Shown: positions 31,511 to 43,880, counted from the first letter of the stretch. The stretch: 64,000 nucleotides of DNA from Trichostrongylus colubriformis (GCA_963978905.1 OZ022257.1:46386203-46450202); one strand, 5' to 3'. The notes: a model not told the origin generated them from the letters alone. Program-made: numbers and translations.

Positions 31511-32519
31511 TAACTTAACCGTCCTCTCGAGTATTACTGACGAAGTACTTACCTTTGATCATTGCTCGTATGGCAACAAATTGCCCTGTTTCAAGCCATT
31601 CTGGCATTCTAAACTTATAAGCTTGTGTTCGGCTGAATAAAAAGCTGTTTGATCAGAGCAATCCAGCGAAACTGCGACCTTTAGAGCGGCAGCGAATGCA
31701 AATTGGAAAGAACGAATGGATTGCGTAATGCTGTAAAAAAAAAGTATACGAAAAATGTTTATTGGAAAAGCGAGCCGTAAAAATGTTTCAAAGGAAATGG
31801 CAGAGGTGGAAAGCTGGGACAAGTATTCGAATTTTCGATTTTTCACAAAAATGACACAAGTAAAGGGAAAGGTCGGAAGGTAGTCGAACCCCTCTTTTTC
31901 AAATCTGTTGTTCAAATATACATAGACGATGTCTTTTAAAAAGCAGCAGCCGTCTGAAATTCCACAGTGTCTTCATCTGTGGCTTAAGGTCTTCATCGAT
32001 AAGTGTAATGTCTCACAAATTTCTTAGGAATGCGCCTAAAACACCCGAACAAAAGAGGCAAACGGCTGAGCGAGAGAGAACGAGCGGTTAGCGGATTCAC
32101 AACATGCATAATACCGAGTAATTCGTGGTACAATTACGGAGAACACGTAGATTGTGCTTAATAGATTACAGCTTTCGAGCAGTGACGTGGACTGTTAAGC
32201 TGGAACGGAAATTACCCGACAATGGCGCATGATATTTCTGTCAAAAAGTGCAAGCACACGCTTTATCAGGGAATCAGCCCAAACGTATCTGGACATAGCC
32301 TTTACCATGGCGTATAACCACCACTACCAGTAACTTCACGATATTCCAATTTCAAATCATGTAGGTTTTGAGATGAAAAGACCAAGAGCTAGGCACGTAC
32401 GTTGTGAGACGAAAGGATCAAGAGCTAGGTTTCGAGCGCTGCACTCGGGCTACGCCCTGCCTTTGACTGCGAAGGTAAATCACGGTTTTGGTTGCGATCA
32501 AAACGGTGATCGAAGTAAG
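31511..32519. other. no gene recognised
   Basis: A 118-codon minus frame at 31559-31915 is Phe/Ser-rich without a domain. ACGAAAGGATCAAGAGCTAGG near 32410 repeats AAAAGACCAAGAGCTAGGCA just upstream (short local repeat). Confidence 0.35.
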
Positions 32520-32780
32520 GCTGAGGTTATACCTTGCAGATCGCAAATTCGCAAAATCGCAGGATCGCAAAACTTCAGACTGCAATGGAGGCTACTGTCA
32601 TGTGCTCTCACTTGGGTGTGCTACTTCCCCGAGTTCTTTACCATTCTAGGCCGTGAGTGGCAACGGAACAGCTTTGTGAAGAGAAAATCACGCTCAAGTG
32701 GTAGTATGTAGGACGGCACTTGCGATCATGCGATTTTGAAATTTTGCGATTTTGCGATCCTGCGGATCGTACAATCCGCA
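32520..32780. repeat. inverted repeat built of TCGCAAAA words
   Basis: The left arm (32537-32575: AGATCGCAAATTCGCAAAAT, CGCAGGATCGCAAAA) pairs with the right arm (32724-32775: GCGATTTTGCGATCCTGCGG). The interior is unrelated. GCGATTTTGCG-type words also occur in the P2 copy at 35.03 kb, so the two may be kin. Confidence 0.65.
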
Positions 32781-32881
32781 ATGTGTAGTTAGTTGTTGCT
32801 AAGCATCTGGAAGTCAGTCACCTGAGCCGCAGTTATGAAGAAATGAGCAGCTGGATACACCCCATAAAAGAACCCGCCTGA

Positions 32882-33163
32882 AGTCAACATGAAATCGGTA
32901 GCGTAGCTACGTCCTGCCGGCTGCTGTTTTACCCTCTTGGAACGGTCTCCAGACTAGACTCACCACAGTTACCCATGCCCTCTTTTCCTTTGAATGTTCC
33001 AGAAGAAGACGTGGTCAGGCACTGGATGAACTTCGTAAAGTCCCCCTCCTCTCTCGAATCCCCTCGGTCTTCCCAGGAAATAATCAGTCAATATATTCCG
33101 ATTTCCAAAGCCAGCGCGATGGGAGCAGGAGACAACGAGCAGAGCTCGGCACCTGTCCTATAA
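32882..33163 (+). CDS. possible terminal exon of an unidentified protein
   Basis: The frame is open from a stop just before 32882 to the stop at 33163. Reading from ATG 32975 it gives MPSFPLNVPEEDVVRHWMNF and a Ser/Pro-rich tail ending NEQSSAPVL. A plausible nematode-type acceptor (CGGTCTCCAG) precedes at 32950. The composition (acidic-helical start, Ser-rich end) looks more protein-like than most frames here and overlaps no repeat. I do not recognise the protein, see no upstream partner exon and no clear AATAAA, so it may be chance. Confidence 0.2.
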   Translation, partial: SQHEIGSVATSCRLLFYPLGTVSRLDSPQLPMPSFPLNVPEEDVVRHWMNFVKSPSSLESPRSSQEIISQYIPISKASAMGAGDNEQSSAPVL

Positions 33164-35028
33164 GTTTGTGCAATAAGTTTGTTGGGTTCTTGATAATTTT
33201 TTTTTAAAAATTCCTTTTGTTTCCAGCGAATTGTATATGTGCATCGATAGAGCTTTTTCTGCTTTACAAAAGCCCGCCACTTTACTTTAAACGTTTAATT
33301 ACTTTGTATTTCGATGTCCAGAACTGGAATACCTAGGAGGCAGGCAAAAATCGTACTTTTACCGTCTGCTCTTTTTCGCCTATCACTGAGGCTTCCGAAT
33401 CGACCTTCGGTGTTCCATGTCGATTCATAGAAGGGCAATAATACATCCCTGATCAATTTATTGTACTATGTAAGAATTTGCGGTGAAATCGAACTGTTTC
33501 ATTAAACCTCGATGATAAGCGAAGAAGAGCAGGTGCCGTAAGTGCACATTTTTGCCTCTTGGGGACTCCTTCCATGGACCTCAAAAATATTAAATAATTG
33601 AAGGATTCAAAAACATTCAGTACCATTTTTCAGGGCAGAAAACACATATATAGACGCAAAAACAAAACATATATGTATCGAACATTTGTACGAACTATCT
33701 GGTAAACAAAGGCAACGTTGCAAGAGGCGAGAAACACCTAACAAACCGATTGCACCGCCAAATATACATACATTGAAACAGCAAAAATTAGAACACGACT
33801 CCATTCTCATCCACAATTCCGTGACGTAAGATTGGTCATGGACCTTATCGCGTCGTCTTAGAGAAGAGGAGGCTTGCGAGAGGCCTACCCACAAGAAAGG
33901 ATAAATTTGTGAGAATGAAGAATCAGACAAATACATGGTTACATGGATTCATGAAAATCAAAGATGTGATGGGGAAAGCTATGGAAAGAAAATGAACTTA
34001 AGCTTGAGAGATGCCTCTATCAATACAAGTGGTCAAAACAGCTGACAGAATGGCACCGATATTCGCGAATATGAGTCGGACGACCAAAAAATAGATGGCG
34101 AGATGAATTCAAGAAAGTGCTGAATACGTGCAATCGGCAGAATGCAGCAAGATCCATGACGAAGAAGGGACGGATCGGTCTAGTAGGGTGCCACATTGTA
34201 AAATATTGATTTGGCAAATAAATAAGTAAAGAATCAGAATAAAGAATCGCGCCAATAGGCTATGAGAAAGCGCCTACGAATGGAACGGCGATCAACAGCA
34301 GTAACAACAACAGCACGCCGGAATTGGCTGGTATGCTCGCAAGACACTTGGAGTCGCTCAGTGGGAGTAGCGCGGGGTATACACATCCTCCGCTGCCTTC
34401 CCTCCCCCCCCCCCCCCCCGTTGTATTCCACATTGTTTTTGCAACAATATTGCCTTCTACATAGATGCCGCGGTTGTTGCGAGCGCAAGCAATGCGTGGG
34501 CACCTAGATAGTCTTATGCGGTTTTGCTGACTATTTCGGCAATACCGTACGTTAAAAGGACTAACAACATCACGGTACACTCGTCTCCGTCCCATGTACT
34601 CATAATTTTTATAAAAAGCTCCTAAAAAATACACGCTTAATAACTGTCCGGATTTGAAAGCAATATCTGCAATAAACTAATATACCAGAGTGAATAAGAC
34701 TAGTGGATCGAGCTGGGATGCAGCTGAAAAATGATCGTTTTTTCTTTAAGCATGCGCCACGGTGGCATTACTCTTTTGGAATGACGAGGGAATTTCCAAG
34801 TGCGAAAAACGCAATATTAAAATTTCGCATATTTAACAACAAAGAAGGATCAGTTAGTGTCTGAGAATTTGCAGAAGGGGGGGGGGGGGGAGTGTATTCC
34901 AATTCGTTAAAAAAAGCCATCCCATCTGGCATGATTGCGTTGGAACTATTTACAAAGCATACAATCGAACAATTGATTCGAAAGCTAACGGGAGTCGCAT
35001 ACGGCAATCCTTCCAGAGAGGCGTTTTA
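33164..35028. other. no gene recognised; C16 and G14 tracts
   Basis: Poly(C) at 34404-34419 and poly(G) at 34877-34890 resemble tracts found in MITE ends elsewhere. Frames of 109 (33607-33936) and 124 codons (34260-34634) on the minus strand have no domain; the latter is driven by the homopolymer. Confidence 0.4.
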
Positions 35029-35194
35029 GGCTGCCGTCATACTTCGCGATGCTGCGATTTTCAATTTCGCGATTCTGTGATTTTGCGGTGTCACGACTCC
35101 GCACGCGAACTTGAGGCCTGCAAAACCTCAAGGTCGCAGAATAGCGTGCAAAAGTGTGACGCCACAAAATTGTACGTGAAGTCCGATGGCGGCC
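35029..35194. mobile_element. TIR element, family P2, copy 4 (166 bp)
   Basis: Left end GGCTGCCGTCATACTTCGCG; the right end, read inward, is GGCCGCCATCGGACTTCACG. Outer triplets are TTA (35026-35028) and TCA (35195-35197). The core carries GCGATTTTGCG words and a second internal TGTGACGCC end-like word. Confidence 0.7.
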
Positions 35195-35280
35195 TCACTA
35201 ATTTGCAGTGGGGAGGCACGTCGAGGAAGACTTTTCTGTTCATTGCTTGAACCTGTCAAGAAACCGCAAATACACTAGCT

Positions 35281-35350
35281 TAGAGGCGTCTCACTGTGTC
35301 ACGCGTGGGATCAAATCCTGTCTCACCTCACTGGGATCTTTCCATCCCTC
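35281..35350 (+). mobile_element. S1 SINE head fragment
   Basis: GTGGGATCAAATCCTGTCTCA is a tRNA-like B-box region, followed by CTTTCCATCCCTC, the order seen in full S1 copies. Confidence 0.6.
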
Positions 35351-35540
35351 AGAGATCGGGCGACCAATAAATGGTTATTCTAAAGAACCACTAGACTAAT
35401 GATAGGTGGGTTCATCCGCATAGATACCTGAACTTTTCAGGTGTCCCCATAATCCAACAGTAGTAAAAGCGTGAAATTAGTAGAAGTGACTTCCGAAAAG
35501 ATTGATTTAGTTGAAAGCTTCCTTATTTCGATTCGGAAGG

Positions 35541-35836
35541 CTGGAAGTGGTGTATTGATGTAATGACAAGTGGCACACTCCCCCTCTCATGGTGCGTGGA
35601 TCAAATTCTGCATCAACGCCGCCCAGGCCGACCAAGCCTTACATCCTTCCGGGCTCGGTGAATTGGTACCAGACTCGTCTGGGAGATCAGAAGCACTGAC
35701 TAGTACATCGGTTGGCTATTGCAAGCCATTGTATAGGCCAAATCGCAGTCACCTCCCACCACGATTGCGAACAGATCTAGGATGCGCGGCGCATCTCAAA
35801 AAGGAATTGATTGACACCGAAACAACTTTATCCTTC
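35541..35836 (+). mobile_element. S1 SINE, copy B (fullest copy)
   Basis: The tRNA-like head has an A-box-like TGTAATGACAAGTGGCAC and a B-box-like GTGGATCAAATTCTGC. The unique body contains TTACATCCTTCCGGGCTCGG, GTACCAGACTCGTCTGGGAG, GGCCAAATCGCAGTCACC, CCCACCACGATTGCGAA, GGATGCGCGGCGCAT and GGAATTGATTGACACC. It is about 295 bp, a usual SINE length. S1 copies are proposed pol III retroposons mobilised by LINE machinery (inference). Confidence 0.78.
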
Positions 35837-36414
35837 TAAATTTGATCTGGTTTGAAGCAGACACAGGAATATAAGCCAGTAGAGAAAACTGATAGGATTT
35901 CAGTGCAAACGAATAGGCCATTTTTGCAGAGGATAGATAGCCCTGAGGCTATTCTAGTGCAAGGAGCATGTTATTGCATTCGTGGATGAGATTACGACGG
36001 AAAGACAAAACGATTTTGTCCTGCAATTAAACAAAATCCTTTGCTAAAAAACATCAGCAATAGTGTGACGTTAGACAGATCGCCTATTCAAATTGCCTCG
36101 TAGCGGACACTATCATCGGGAGGATTCAGCTTTCAACAAAAGTATACGCGTATGAAGGGAGGCACGAGTGAAGAACACTGTTGTTGTCTTGTTTGTGGAA
36201 GCTTAAGCTCCTCAAAAATCTTCGATGGGCCTACCTATTGGTTCATCGATGAGTTGTGCTGATAGCAGAAGGTGGAGACGCTTAGCATCAACGATGATAG
36301 CGGTGATGATCTCGATGTTCGACCATACCAACGTCAACTATGGACCCCCACCGCAAGGCTCCGAGTTAAGTCATCATGTGACTCGAAGAAACTATCTCAG
36401 GGAAACGTGCACGG
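35837..36414. other. no gene recognised
   Basis: Nothing beyond short frames. Confidence 0.4.
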
Positions 36415-36650
36415 GAACCCTATGATTCCAATTAAATCGCTATACTAAATAGCATACTCGAAGAGGAACACAAAAAAAAATAACTAAAAACCCATTTGTT
36501 CTGACGTAGAAATCGAAAACGTAAAAGAACAGCAGTTTTTTTTTGACTTCCCGCCGAGCAGCCCTTGTACAGCTGTCTGTGAGAGAAGCGCAGTTCGGAA
36601 TTTCGCGGCACCCATTCTGCGTCTGTCTCCGACCTTGTGTCCGCCGCCGC
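36415..36650 (+). repeat. dispersed repeat R5, copy 2
   Basis: ATGATTCCAATT, GACGTAGAAATCGAAAACG, GACTTCCCGCC and GAAGCGCAGTTCGGAATTTCG match the 7.60-7.85 kb copy in order. Confidence 0.5.
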
Positions 36651-37970
36651 TTTGCTTCTAGAGCCGTCGTGGCCTTGCTCCCATGGATAGACTCACCCTT
36701 ACTTTAAAATCACAGCTGTCTCTCTTAGAAACAGTGGTAGGGGTAACGTGAGTGAAAATGTGAAAATGAAAACTCCTAAGAAGAGTCATCAAAATGAAAG
36801 CTGCTGGTTTAAGAAGACGAAATTTCCATAGGTGGCGAAATTTCCGATGAGAATAAGCGCTCCCAAGCTTCGTCATAGTCGTCTTTTCCAGTAGTTTTCA
36901 GTTTTTCAGTAGTTACCGGTTGTTTTGACATTGCCTGCCCCTTTTGACAGTGACCCCGCCCCCCCGCCCCACGGCGGAACGTCCCAAAATATTGATCCTT
37001 TAGTCGTCCTTGTAGTCCTTGTAACAGCGATTTCGAGCAGGTGAATCGAGTATGAGCCTTTGGAAAAGGCTGCCAGACAGACCATTCAGTTTTTTCCTTC
37101 CAGAGGATGGGGCAATTTTTAAACGGTAAGAAATTTACAATAGCACTGCAAGGCTGCTTCATATATAATACATACATAGCTCATCAGCTATAAAAAGCTT
37201 TTCAAACAAGGCCATGAAACACGCGATCACACGCGGCTCCCATTCAAGACTACATCGTTCAAAGGAAAAAACAACGCATTGCCACACGCATGAACTCCCA
37301 CCACACCATGGAACGGATAGCCAAAGAGCGCTTTGCTCAAAATAGCGAGAACGGCGAGATACTGCAAGTTGACACAAGCATCTTAATCAGTGTGACGAAA
37401 CAGAAATGAATCTGATTAGAACGAATTCGACCAGGAAAATTGCTAGTTGTCTCGCGATGAAAATCATGAATTTGTTCTGGACTACGAAAATAGCTTCGGG
37501 CGCTTTGAGAGATCGACGTCGGAAACGAGGAACGATGGAAAAAGAACTTCGAGAGCACTCTTTCATGAAATTTATGAGAAAGAATGCACAACTAATTTTT
37601 CCAATTTTAGCTTCCACCAATTTTTCTTGATGGCTTTTGAGGTTTAATCAGCCGTGGGGCTGGAGAATAGACTTCGCGAATTATTGGGCCACCGCAAGCA
37701 GTGATTGATAAGATGTTTAGGAAATAGAATTCCTGACCTTCCGAAGTACCCAAAATGCGACTACTCTTTGAGCACTCAAACACCAATGTGTGGCTTTGGA
37801 AGGGAAATCCAGCTTTGAGGGATTTAGGTGGAGTTCTGTTTTCAGGAGAATTTTCGAGAAATACGATCCTCTCTCCTCCGACCTACCATCAATCCGACCC
37901 CCCATAAAGATTCATCAATCACTCTTGGAGAAGGTGTGAACTTGAGTGCTTATTTCTTCACGTTATCCTC
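36651..37970. other. no gene recognised
   Basis: Frames up to 122 codons on the minus strand (36809-37177) lack recognisable domains and carry no visible splice framework. Confidence 0.35.
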
Positions 37971-38195
37971 GGTGCAATCGCAGTGGGAGGGGGGGGGGGG
38001 GGACATCTTCTGAAAAGTTGCAGATCCAAGCATCTTGGGAGTATCTTTGAGATTTCAATTTGCATCTGGTGTATACTTTGGGCTAAGCCCTAGTAGAGGA
38101 AAGGAGTTTTTTTCAGATCCAGGCTTAGTTAGAAATAATGTTCACAAAGAGATGCCCTTCGCCTGCCTTCCCCACCCCTTCATTGCGATAGCATC
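37971..38195. mobile_element. hAT-like MITE, family H1, copy 3 (225 bp)
   Basis: Left end GGTGCAATCGCAGTGGGAGG running into a G14 tract; right end CCTTCATTGCGATAGCATC. The interior word GGGCTAAGCCCTAGTAGAGG resembles the core of the hairpin MITE at 12.0 kb. The flanking 8-mers agree at only 4 of 8 positions, so the duplication has decayed. Confidence 0.75.
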
Positions 38196-39497
38196 TTTTG
38201 CATTGAGTGCATTTTCGAGTGCAATAGAGTACACGTGATTATCATGAAATGCGCCTTCAAACTTAAGACTCCCACGAACTGAAAAAGGAACATCGATGAT
38301 TCGATAAAACATTGAATTACTGAATGAAGCAACTATTTCTCATGCTACAGATGTTCATAAGATGACTGATCAAAAGCAGCAGTGCGGGTAAAGGAGAAAA
38401 AAGAGAAGTGAAAAAGCATGTTCCCCTTAAATGAAATTTGAGTTTAGAAAAGATAGTTAGCGGTGAAACTAGCAATTAAAAACACTTGGATTTTTACCGT
38501 AGATCTGTTAGGACATTTCGATCAGCAGTTGCTGAGCAGCTATAGGGTCAATGTTCGCGGCTGGCTCGCTAGGCCCCCTCGTCATCTGCATCGCTTCTCA
38601 GTCAGTGATGCAGAGGAGCGAAAGCGATGGACTGAGGAGAACGGCCTGTCTTTCAAGCTCTTCAGCTTTTCATTTCGTTCTTCCCCCGTCGCTGCACTGC
38701 TTATCGCCTCGACTTTCTTTTGGGTATTTCTCCATTTTCGGCAATCGTTCGTCTTCAGCAAAATAAAAAATAGGGTAACTGAAGTAAAGCTGGCAATAAC
38801 AGAAGAATAATAGTTTGCTCTAAGAACTGAAGGTTTAAAGCCCACATAACGATAAGTCACTCATACATCCCTATTTGTGACCTACGTTCAAAAGCTCTTT
38901 GTTTGGAGCTTCTAATAGTGCAGCATGCGCGTGACAAGATGAGCCGAGTACATTTCAATGGTGAGGGCCATGGGGTCTAAAGCAAGACCGGAGGAAAAAA
39001 AAACTTCCAAAGAATGATTCAATTTCAGCTGGGAAATCGGATACGGCTTTTTTAACGGTTTCTCCATTCAGAGTCCCGATTGCTCTCTAAAGCAATCGGA
39101 AGCGATCCCCATAAAGGACCGCATGTGGAAACTTTCCATTTTCCCCCTAAGTTTCTGCAATGAGAAATGAAAACTAGAGAGGGGAGAAGAGGAATGCTCT
39201 TGAGCTGCTTGTGATGCACTTACACGGGTTAAACTGCTCAACTACAAAGGACCATTGCGGATGGAAGATAGCTCTAGTCGAACGAGAACTGAAACTGTGA
39301 ACGGGGCAATTCGTTTTGGTAAATTTGGCCGCATCATATGTTGCACACAGCACACAGCAAACTAAGGAATGATATGCGAAAGAACTAGAAAAAATGAATA
39401 AAGAACCTCATGAGTTCATACCTGTGCAACCAACGATCTGCAAGCTATCGTAGCCCACACCCTAGCCCAAATTGCCCTCTCCTAATGTTTTTTTTTT
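38196..39497. other. one 115-codon open frame of doubtful status
   Basis: The plus frame 38463-38810 contains a hydrophobic segment (PVAALLIASTFFWVFLHF) that could span a membrane, and ends KNRVTEVKLAITEE. It overlaps a second frame (38551-38766) and a minus frame, has no recognised domain and no partner exon. I leave it uncalled. Confidence 0.3.
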
Positions 39498-40182
39498 AGC
39501 TGAGTTGAGGTGAAAGGGGTTCCGGTAAAGCAATGGATTAGCACATACAGTAGCGCTCAAAAGTCTTCGGCCGAATGATTTTTCACTTGGGTTTTTCCCT
39601 TGTAACTTTTTTGCGACTGGACCGATCTGAAAGAAATTTTAGTATGTTGTACTTCGAGACGCTGCATACTAAATATACTATTTTGGTGCTCAACGGTGTT
39701 GGTTACGTGGTTATATGAAATTTTTTGTTTTTGGAGTGCCATCGCTACGCCATCCCGCTGTGCTGCTGTTATCAAAATTTGTGGTCTTTCTACAAAATAT
39801 TAACGTTCTCTGAGGCTTGCTAGTTTTATTTTTTGTAAAGAAAGCTGTTTTTCGTGACTGAGCCTTTTTCTTTTCTCCAATGGTTCTGTATTAAATTCTT
39901 GTAAAAAACCATGAAAAGGGTCAAGCGGCACTCAAGTAGAAGGAAACGTTGACAATAGGTCCAGGCACCACATATTAAAATTTTGTCAAATTTGGTCAAA
40001 TAGAAGAAAAGTTATGACAAAAACTGTTTGGCCGAAGACTTTTGAGCGCTACTGTATGCTTGGCAAACATGGGGTACGGATTCGAGTCCCGTTCGTAATC
40101 GAAACTTTTGCCCTTTACTCAGCATCTTGTAATAGTTTCAGCATTGCGGGCAGAGGCGTAAATCAGCAGCTATCAAAAATCA
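39498..40182 (+). mobile_element. S2 tRNA-derived SINE, split by a T1 element
   Basis: The leader AGCTGAGTTGAGGTGAAAGG precedes a tRNA-like start (GTAAAGCAATGGATTAGCAC, A box). After the inserted T1 element the tRNA-like part resumes with TATGCTTGGCAAACATGG and the B box GGATTCGAGTCCCG, then the SINE body ending CAGCAGCTATCAAAAATCA. The uninterrupted S2 copy at 56223-56402 reads AGCACATATGCCTGGAAAAC across the same point, giving the empty site. Confidence 0.88.
39548..40054. mobile_element. Tc1-like non-autonomous element, family T1, copy 2 (507 bp)
   Basis: Left end CAGTAGCGCTCAAAAGTCTT, right end AAGACTTTTGAGCGCTACTG, nearly perfect over about 28 bp, each flanked by TA (39546-39547, 40055-40056). 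It is in the opposite orientation to copy 1 at 18582-19091. The minus frame 39557-39775 (RDGVAMALQKQK, QHTKISFRSVQSQK) is the counterpart of the copy 1 frame. Confidence 0.92.
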
Positions 40183-41469
40183 GAGGCTATGTATTACATC
40201 CTTCCCAAACAGCCACAATATCATATCCTGAATGCTGTGTACATCAGTGCTCCTTGCAGTGGTTATTTTCTTCCTCTCCAAGAGCTGTAACATGAAGGAG
40301 GGGCGGGGCGTAGGATGAAGGAAGGCAAAAATAAGCGCTAATCATAGCAATAGGAAAATTGATAATAAATGCAAGTCACACGAAAGCTATTATATACTAA
40401 CGGCAAAAGCTCTATCTTTCTAATGAATGCACCGGTGAAGGCAGCCGTTAAGTGGTGTAATCGCATACATACAATTTTACTTCTCATTTGTTTGTCAATT
40501 ATCGCTTATTTCTGAATTATTTTATCATTTGGTTCATTCAATTGAAATTATTTATTTGGCTATATTCATAAACATATATAACATTCATGGTTATATTCAT
40601 GTTTTGATAACTACATATGTCCAATAAATCCTCAAACCCTCTCATCTAAATCATATTATATTTGATTGCTTACTAATGGTCTTCAATGAATCCTCAGCAG
40701 AAGTCCTCTCGTTTGCCCAAAAATAATTTTGCCTAAGTGCATTATCCGTAATTGCTGAAGAGGAAAAAAATCTCCAAAGCAGCACTAAACTTATTAATTT
40801 AGGTTCCACTTATAAGGATACATTTCGAAAATGATGCCATCATTGGATTAAATCGAGGCGCTTTTTTTAATCAGTATGATGGCAAGGAAACGTCATCACA
40901 TTGACGACTTGACGACGGTTATTACAAAAGCAGAATTTTGAAATGCAATACAACATCACTGGAATTCGCCACGCACTTCGGTTGCAGTGGAACTGAGAAT
41001 GCATTTGTCATAATAGTTAATTAGGGATAGTCAAAAGCTCATTCTGTAATATAATAGTATTGGGTGGATTATCACTTGGGGAAGCCATTTCAGTCGATCA
41101 TGATCATTCATATCACTCGGAAACAGATAGCTTTCTTTGTAACTTTAGCTAGTGTATTTTCATGCGGCGCGACTGTGAGTCAAAAAGGTGCGCGGAATTC
41201 TAAAGCTAGATGACGTCCACAGGCTCGGCTGAGCACCGCCCACTATCTTTTTTGTTTTGTTTCGATCGCTGGTTTGGCGGGAACCACCACGCAGCAACAG
41301 ATTCTCGCGAAAGGGTGCGGTAAAATAGGAATTCGCTGAATTTTACGTGGTTCTCGTCGGCTTTGCCTTTATGTGTGTGCATATAGCACCCACTCTTCCC
41401 ACGATTTTTTATTGATTGCGATTCTTGGAGGCGGCCGAAGGAATCGTCCGCGGAGCTTCGAGTTCTTCC
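40183..41469. other. AT-rich, no gene recognised
   Basis: Very few open frames; long AT-rich runs at 40480-40680. No repeat noticed. Confidence 0.45.
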
Positions 41470-41900
41470 ATTACCAGCATATTTATGTTATATTTGCATA
41501 CTGCGGGCCACATTCGAATTTTCAAACGAAAAAAATAACGGCATCCTGCCGAAATGCATCTCAAAGTAAAGTATGGGAGGAGGGGCCGCGAGGGCTATGG
41601 GAGCAAAGAAGCGATGGTCATGTGGCACGAACGCAGAGTATGTATGTATGTAGGAAGTAAATCAACCTTGGGCGCAAAAGGCTGGATTACTGCCTTCCCG
41701 CCAACAGCTGTTCAGATGTTCTCGGCGGGAATTCAAACGAACTGCGGACATTCTTCTCTCCTCACGTTGAAAAACGCTCCTTCTTCCCTCCTTCTTAAAG
41801 AGGGAAATTTCGCGATTCTCTTCGGGTTTCTGGTCATGTATGTGATGCATATGTTAAGGTGACTTCGTGAGGGATTGGGATTATTAAATTTCCGTGGACG
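41470..41900 (+). repeat. repeat R10, copy 2, with R2-type tail
   Basis: ATATTTATGTTATATTTGC, GGCGGGAATTCAAACGAACTG and TCCGTGGACGATTTCG match 20050-20300 and R2 tails. Frames of 95 and 102 codons here are not preserved in the other copy. Confidence 0.5.
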
Positions 41901-42439
41901 ATTTCGTGATTTGTAAAAGCTTACCAGTAGAGGAACATGCATAAAGTAATAGACCACAAAAGTTCAAGGGAGACTCCTCTAACTGTCCTTGAACTCCACT
42001 TTATTAGACAAAAATAGATGACGAAAGGACCGAAGAGAATAAATGGGAAACAGACATCTGTAGTCATAAGATCAAACTGCTAGTTTATATGTATGATAAG
42101 TATGGAATTCAAGCGACACACGTAAGAGACGTACCAATAGGATTGAGAGCTCGCGTAGACAGATGATGTTTTGCAGAATAACCCATAACAGATCGGATTA
42201 CTGCACTTTTCTGTGCCTAAAATATGATCAATGAACGGCTGCCGTAGTAAAATGAGATCCTTCAACTTCAAAAACTAAACCATTGATCTCTGATAAGCAC
42301 TTCCCCAATAGTTCGTTATCGAGATCTTAAATTAATCAAAAAATAAATTTTTTTTTGAAATCAAATGGTCTATTCGGAAAAGCGGCCAGTGCAACCGGCG
42401 ACGTCGTCGGCCAACTTGGACTTAAGGCACTCATGTCTC
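41901..42439. other. no gene recognised
   Basis: Short frames only. Confidence 0.4.
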
Positions 42440-42580
42440 ATTGAAGGCACCGATAGAGGGGCAACGAAGGAAACCGCTTTTTAAAATACTGTCCCCTGTA
42501 AAGGAACATGAGATCCCAGAAAAAATAGTCTGTAGCGAAAATCGCTTTGAAAAACGCGCAATTGGGGCGCTAATGCGATT
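42440..42580 (-). repeat. dispersed repeat R7, inverted copy
   Basis: On the minus strand: GCGCCCCAATTGCGCGTTTT, CAAAGCGATTTTCGCTACA, a CTTCGTTGCCCCTCTATCGG stretch and GGTGCCTTCAAT, the family order. Confidence 0.65.
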
Positions 42581-42629
42581 TCAGCACGCTTCACCATGAA
42601 CTGCTCACTTAATATCGACCCCCTTCAGG

Positions 42630-42850
42630 ACAGCCAATGTCACTGTCATTTGGTTTCGCGTAAAGCAGAATTGATTTCATTCATGATGATGTTAAACTTA
42701 TGAAACAGAATATAGAAGAGAAAGAGTGAGAAAAATCTTGATTATATTTTAAAAAAACCCAATAAATTCACAGTCGCCCTATTGGTTAGGCGCCATGTTT
42801 GCAGAGAAATGAACTGCGAACATCCATTCTGTAAGCCTAAATTGCCGCCT
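42630..42850 (+). repeat. dispersed repeat R4, copy 3
   Basis: CACTGTCATTTGGTTTCGCG, TTGATTTCATTCATGATGAT, CAATAAATTCACAGTCGCC and GTTAGGCGCCATGTTTGCAG parallel 6674-6930. Confidence 0.55.
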
Positions 42851-43880
42851 TCCGTTGTCTTTAAGGAGCCCTGGAGCACCCAACAAAAAAGCTGCAGTAA
42901 GCGGAAAAATTGGGTCGCGCTTGTCGGGATGACTTGAATGAGGGAACCGAGTAACGAGAAAAGTGGAACACGGTAATGAATAGAATTCTTTGAAAAGGAA
43001 GCGATGCTAACAAGATGAGGGGCTCGCACTTCTACGGAGGAGTAGGTTACGACCAAGGCATGATGACGTACATAGAAAGTACGTGTGCGACACGAAAAAC
43101 ACTGAAAATAAGTAAATCATGGCGTCTCACCGGGCGAGGCGAAGGCAATGAGCCTGATGGGAGGAGAACCTGTTACTGTTCGAGAGGGTGCCCTTTTATG
43201 GGACTCAGACGAGCGATTGAATCAAATCGTATAGTCTGTTTCTCGGGGATGAAGAAATTCCGCGTAATGCAAACGGTGATCCCCAGATGGCAAAAGGTCG
43301 GTGAAGGGAGGTAAGAGCGAAAAGATGGGTGATTTCCAATTCTCTTGGCATGGCAACGTTGTGTTTCCATGAAAAAGATCTCTGAATTTCTTGGTAAAAG
43401 CTAAGGTCTCGAATGCCCCCTCCCCTACACATCACGAAGCGCTAGAAAAATTGACGAAGTGCAATTCGGCCATATACAAATTGTAACTTCAGGATGTAGA
43501 GGATGGCATACCATAATTGGTGCCACACGCCTAGTAGTCGACATCAGGTGTCATATAAAATGTGATTTGTGCAAGCGCACACAATGTCTCCAACTTGGCA
43601 CAAAAATATCACGTTAATTTGGCTATCATTTTTGGTCGAATTTCTTTCTTCTAAACGGCTTCTTTGGTTCATGGATAAGATGCCCACTCCATATTAATTT
43701 CGTTTCTCACTCTATCCAACCGTTGCAGCGCTTTTGTCCTAAATTGCATTTTCAGTCGCATTTTGACAGAAATGGTGGATCGGCGCACCCGTGATCTTAG
43801 CTATATGCCACAATGCAGATAAAGTGACGTGGTGGTAGATGGCATCGCCAAAAATTCCAAATCGCGTAAGCGCCGAAGCG
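42851..43880. other. no gene recognised
   Basis: A 99-codon plus frame (43015-43314) lacks a domain. GATGGCATACCATAATTGGT near 43503 resembles the inverse of the R9 end. Confidence 0.35.

Noticed and set aside
34260..34634. 124-codon minus frame with a Gly-rich stretch
   Set aside because: The Gly run is produced by the C16 homopolymer.
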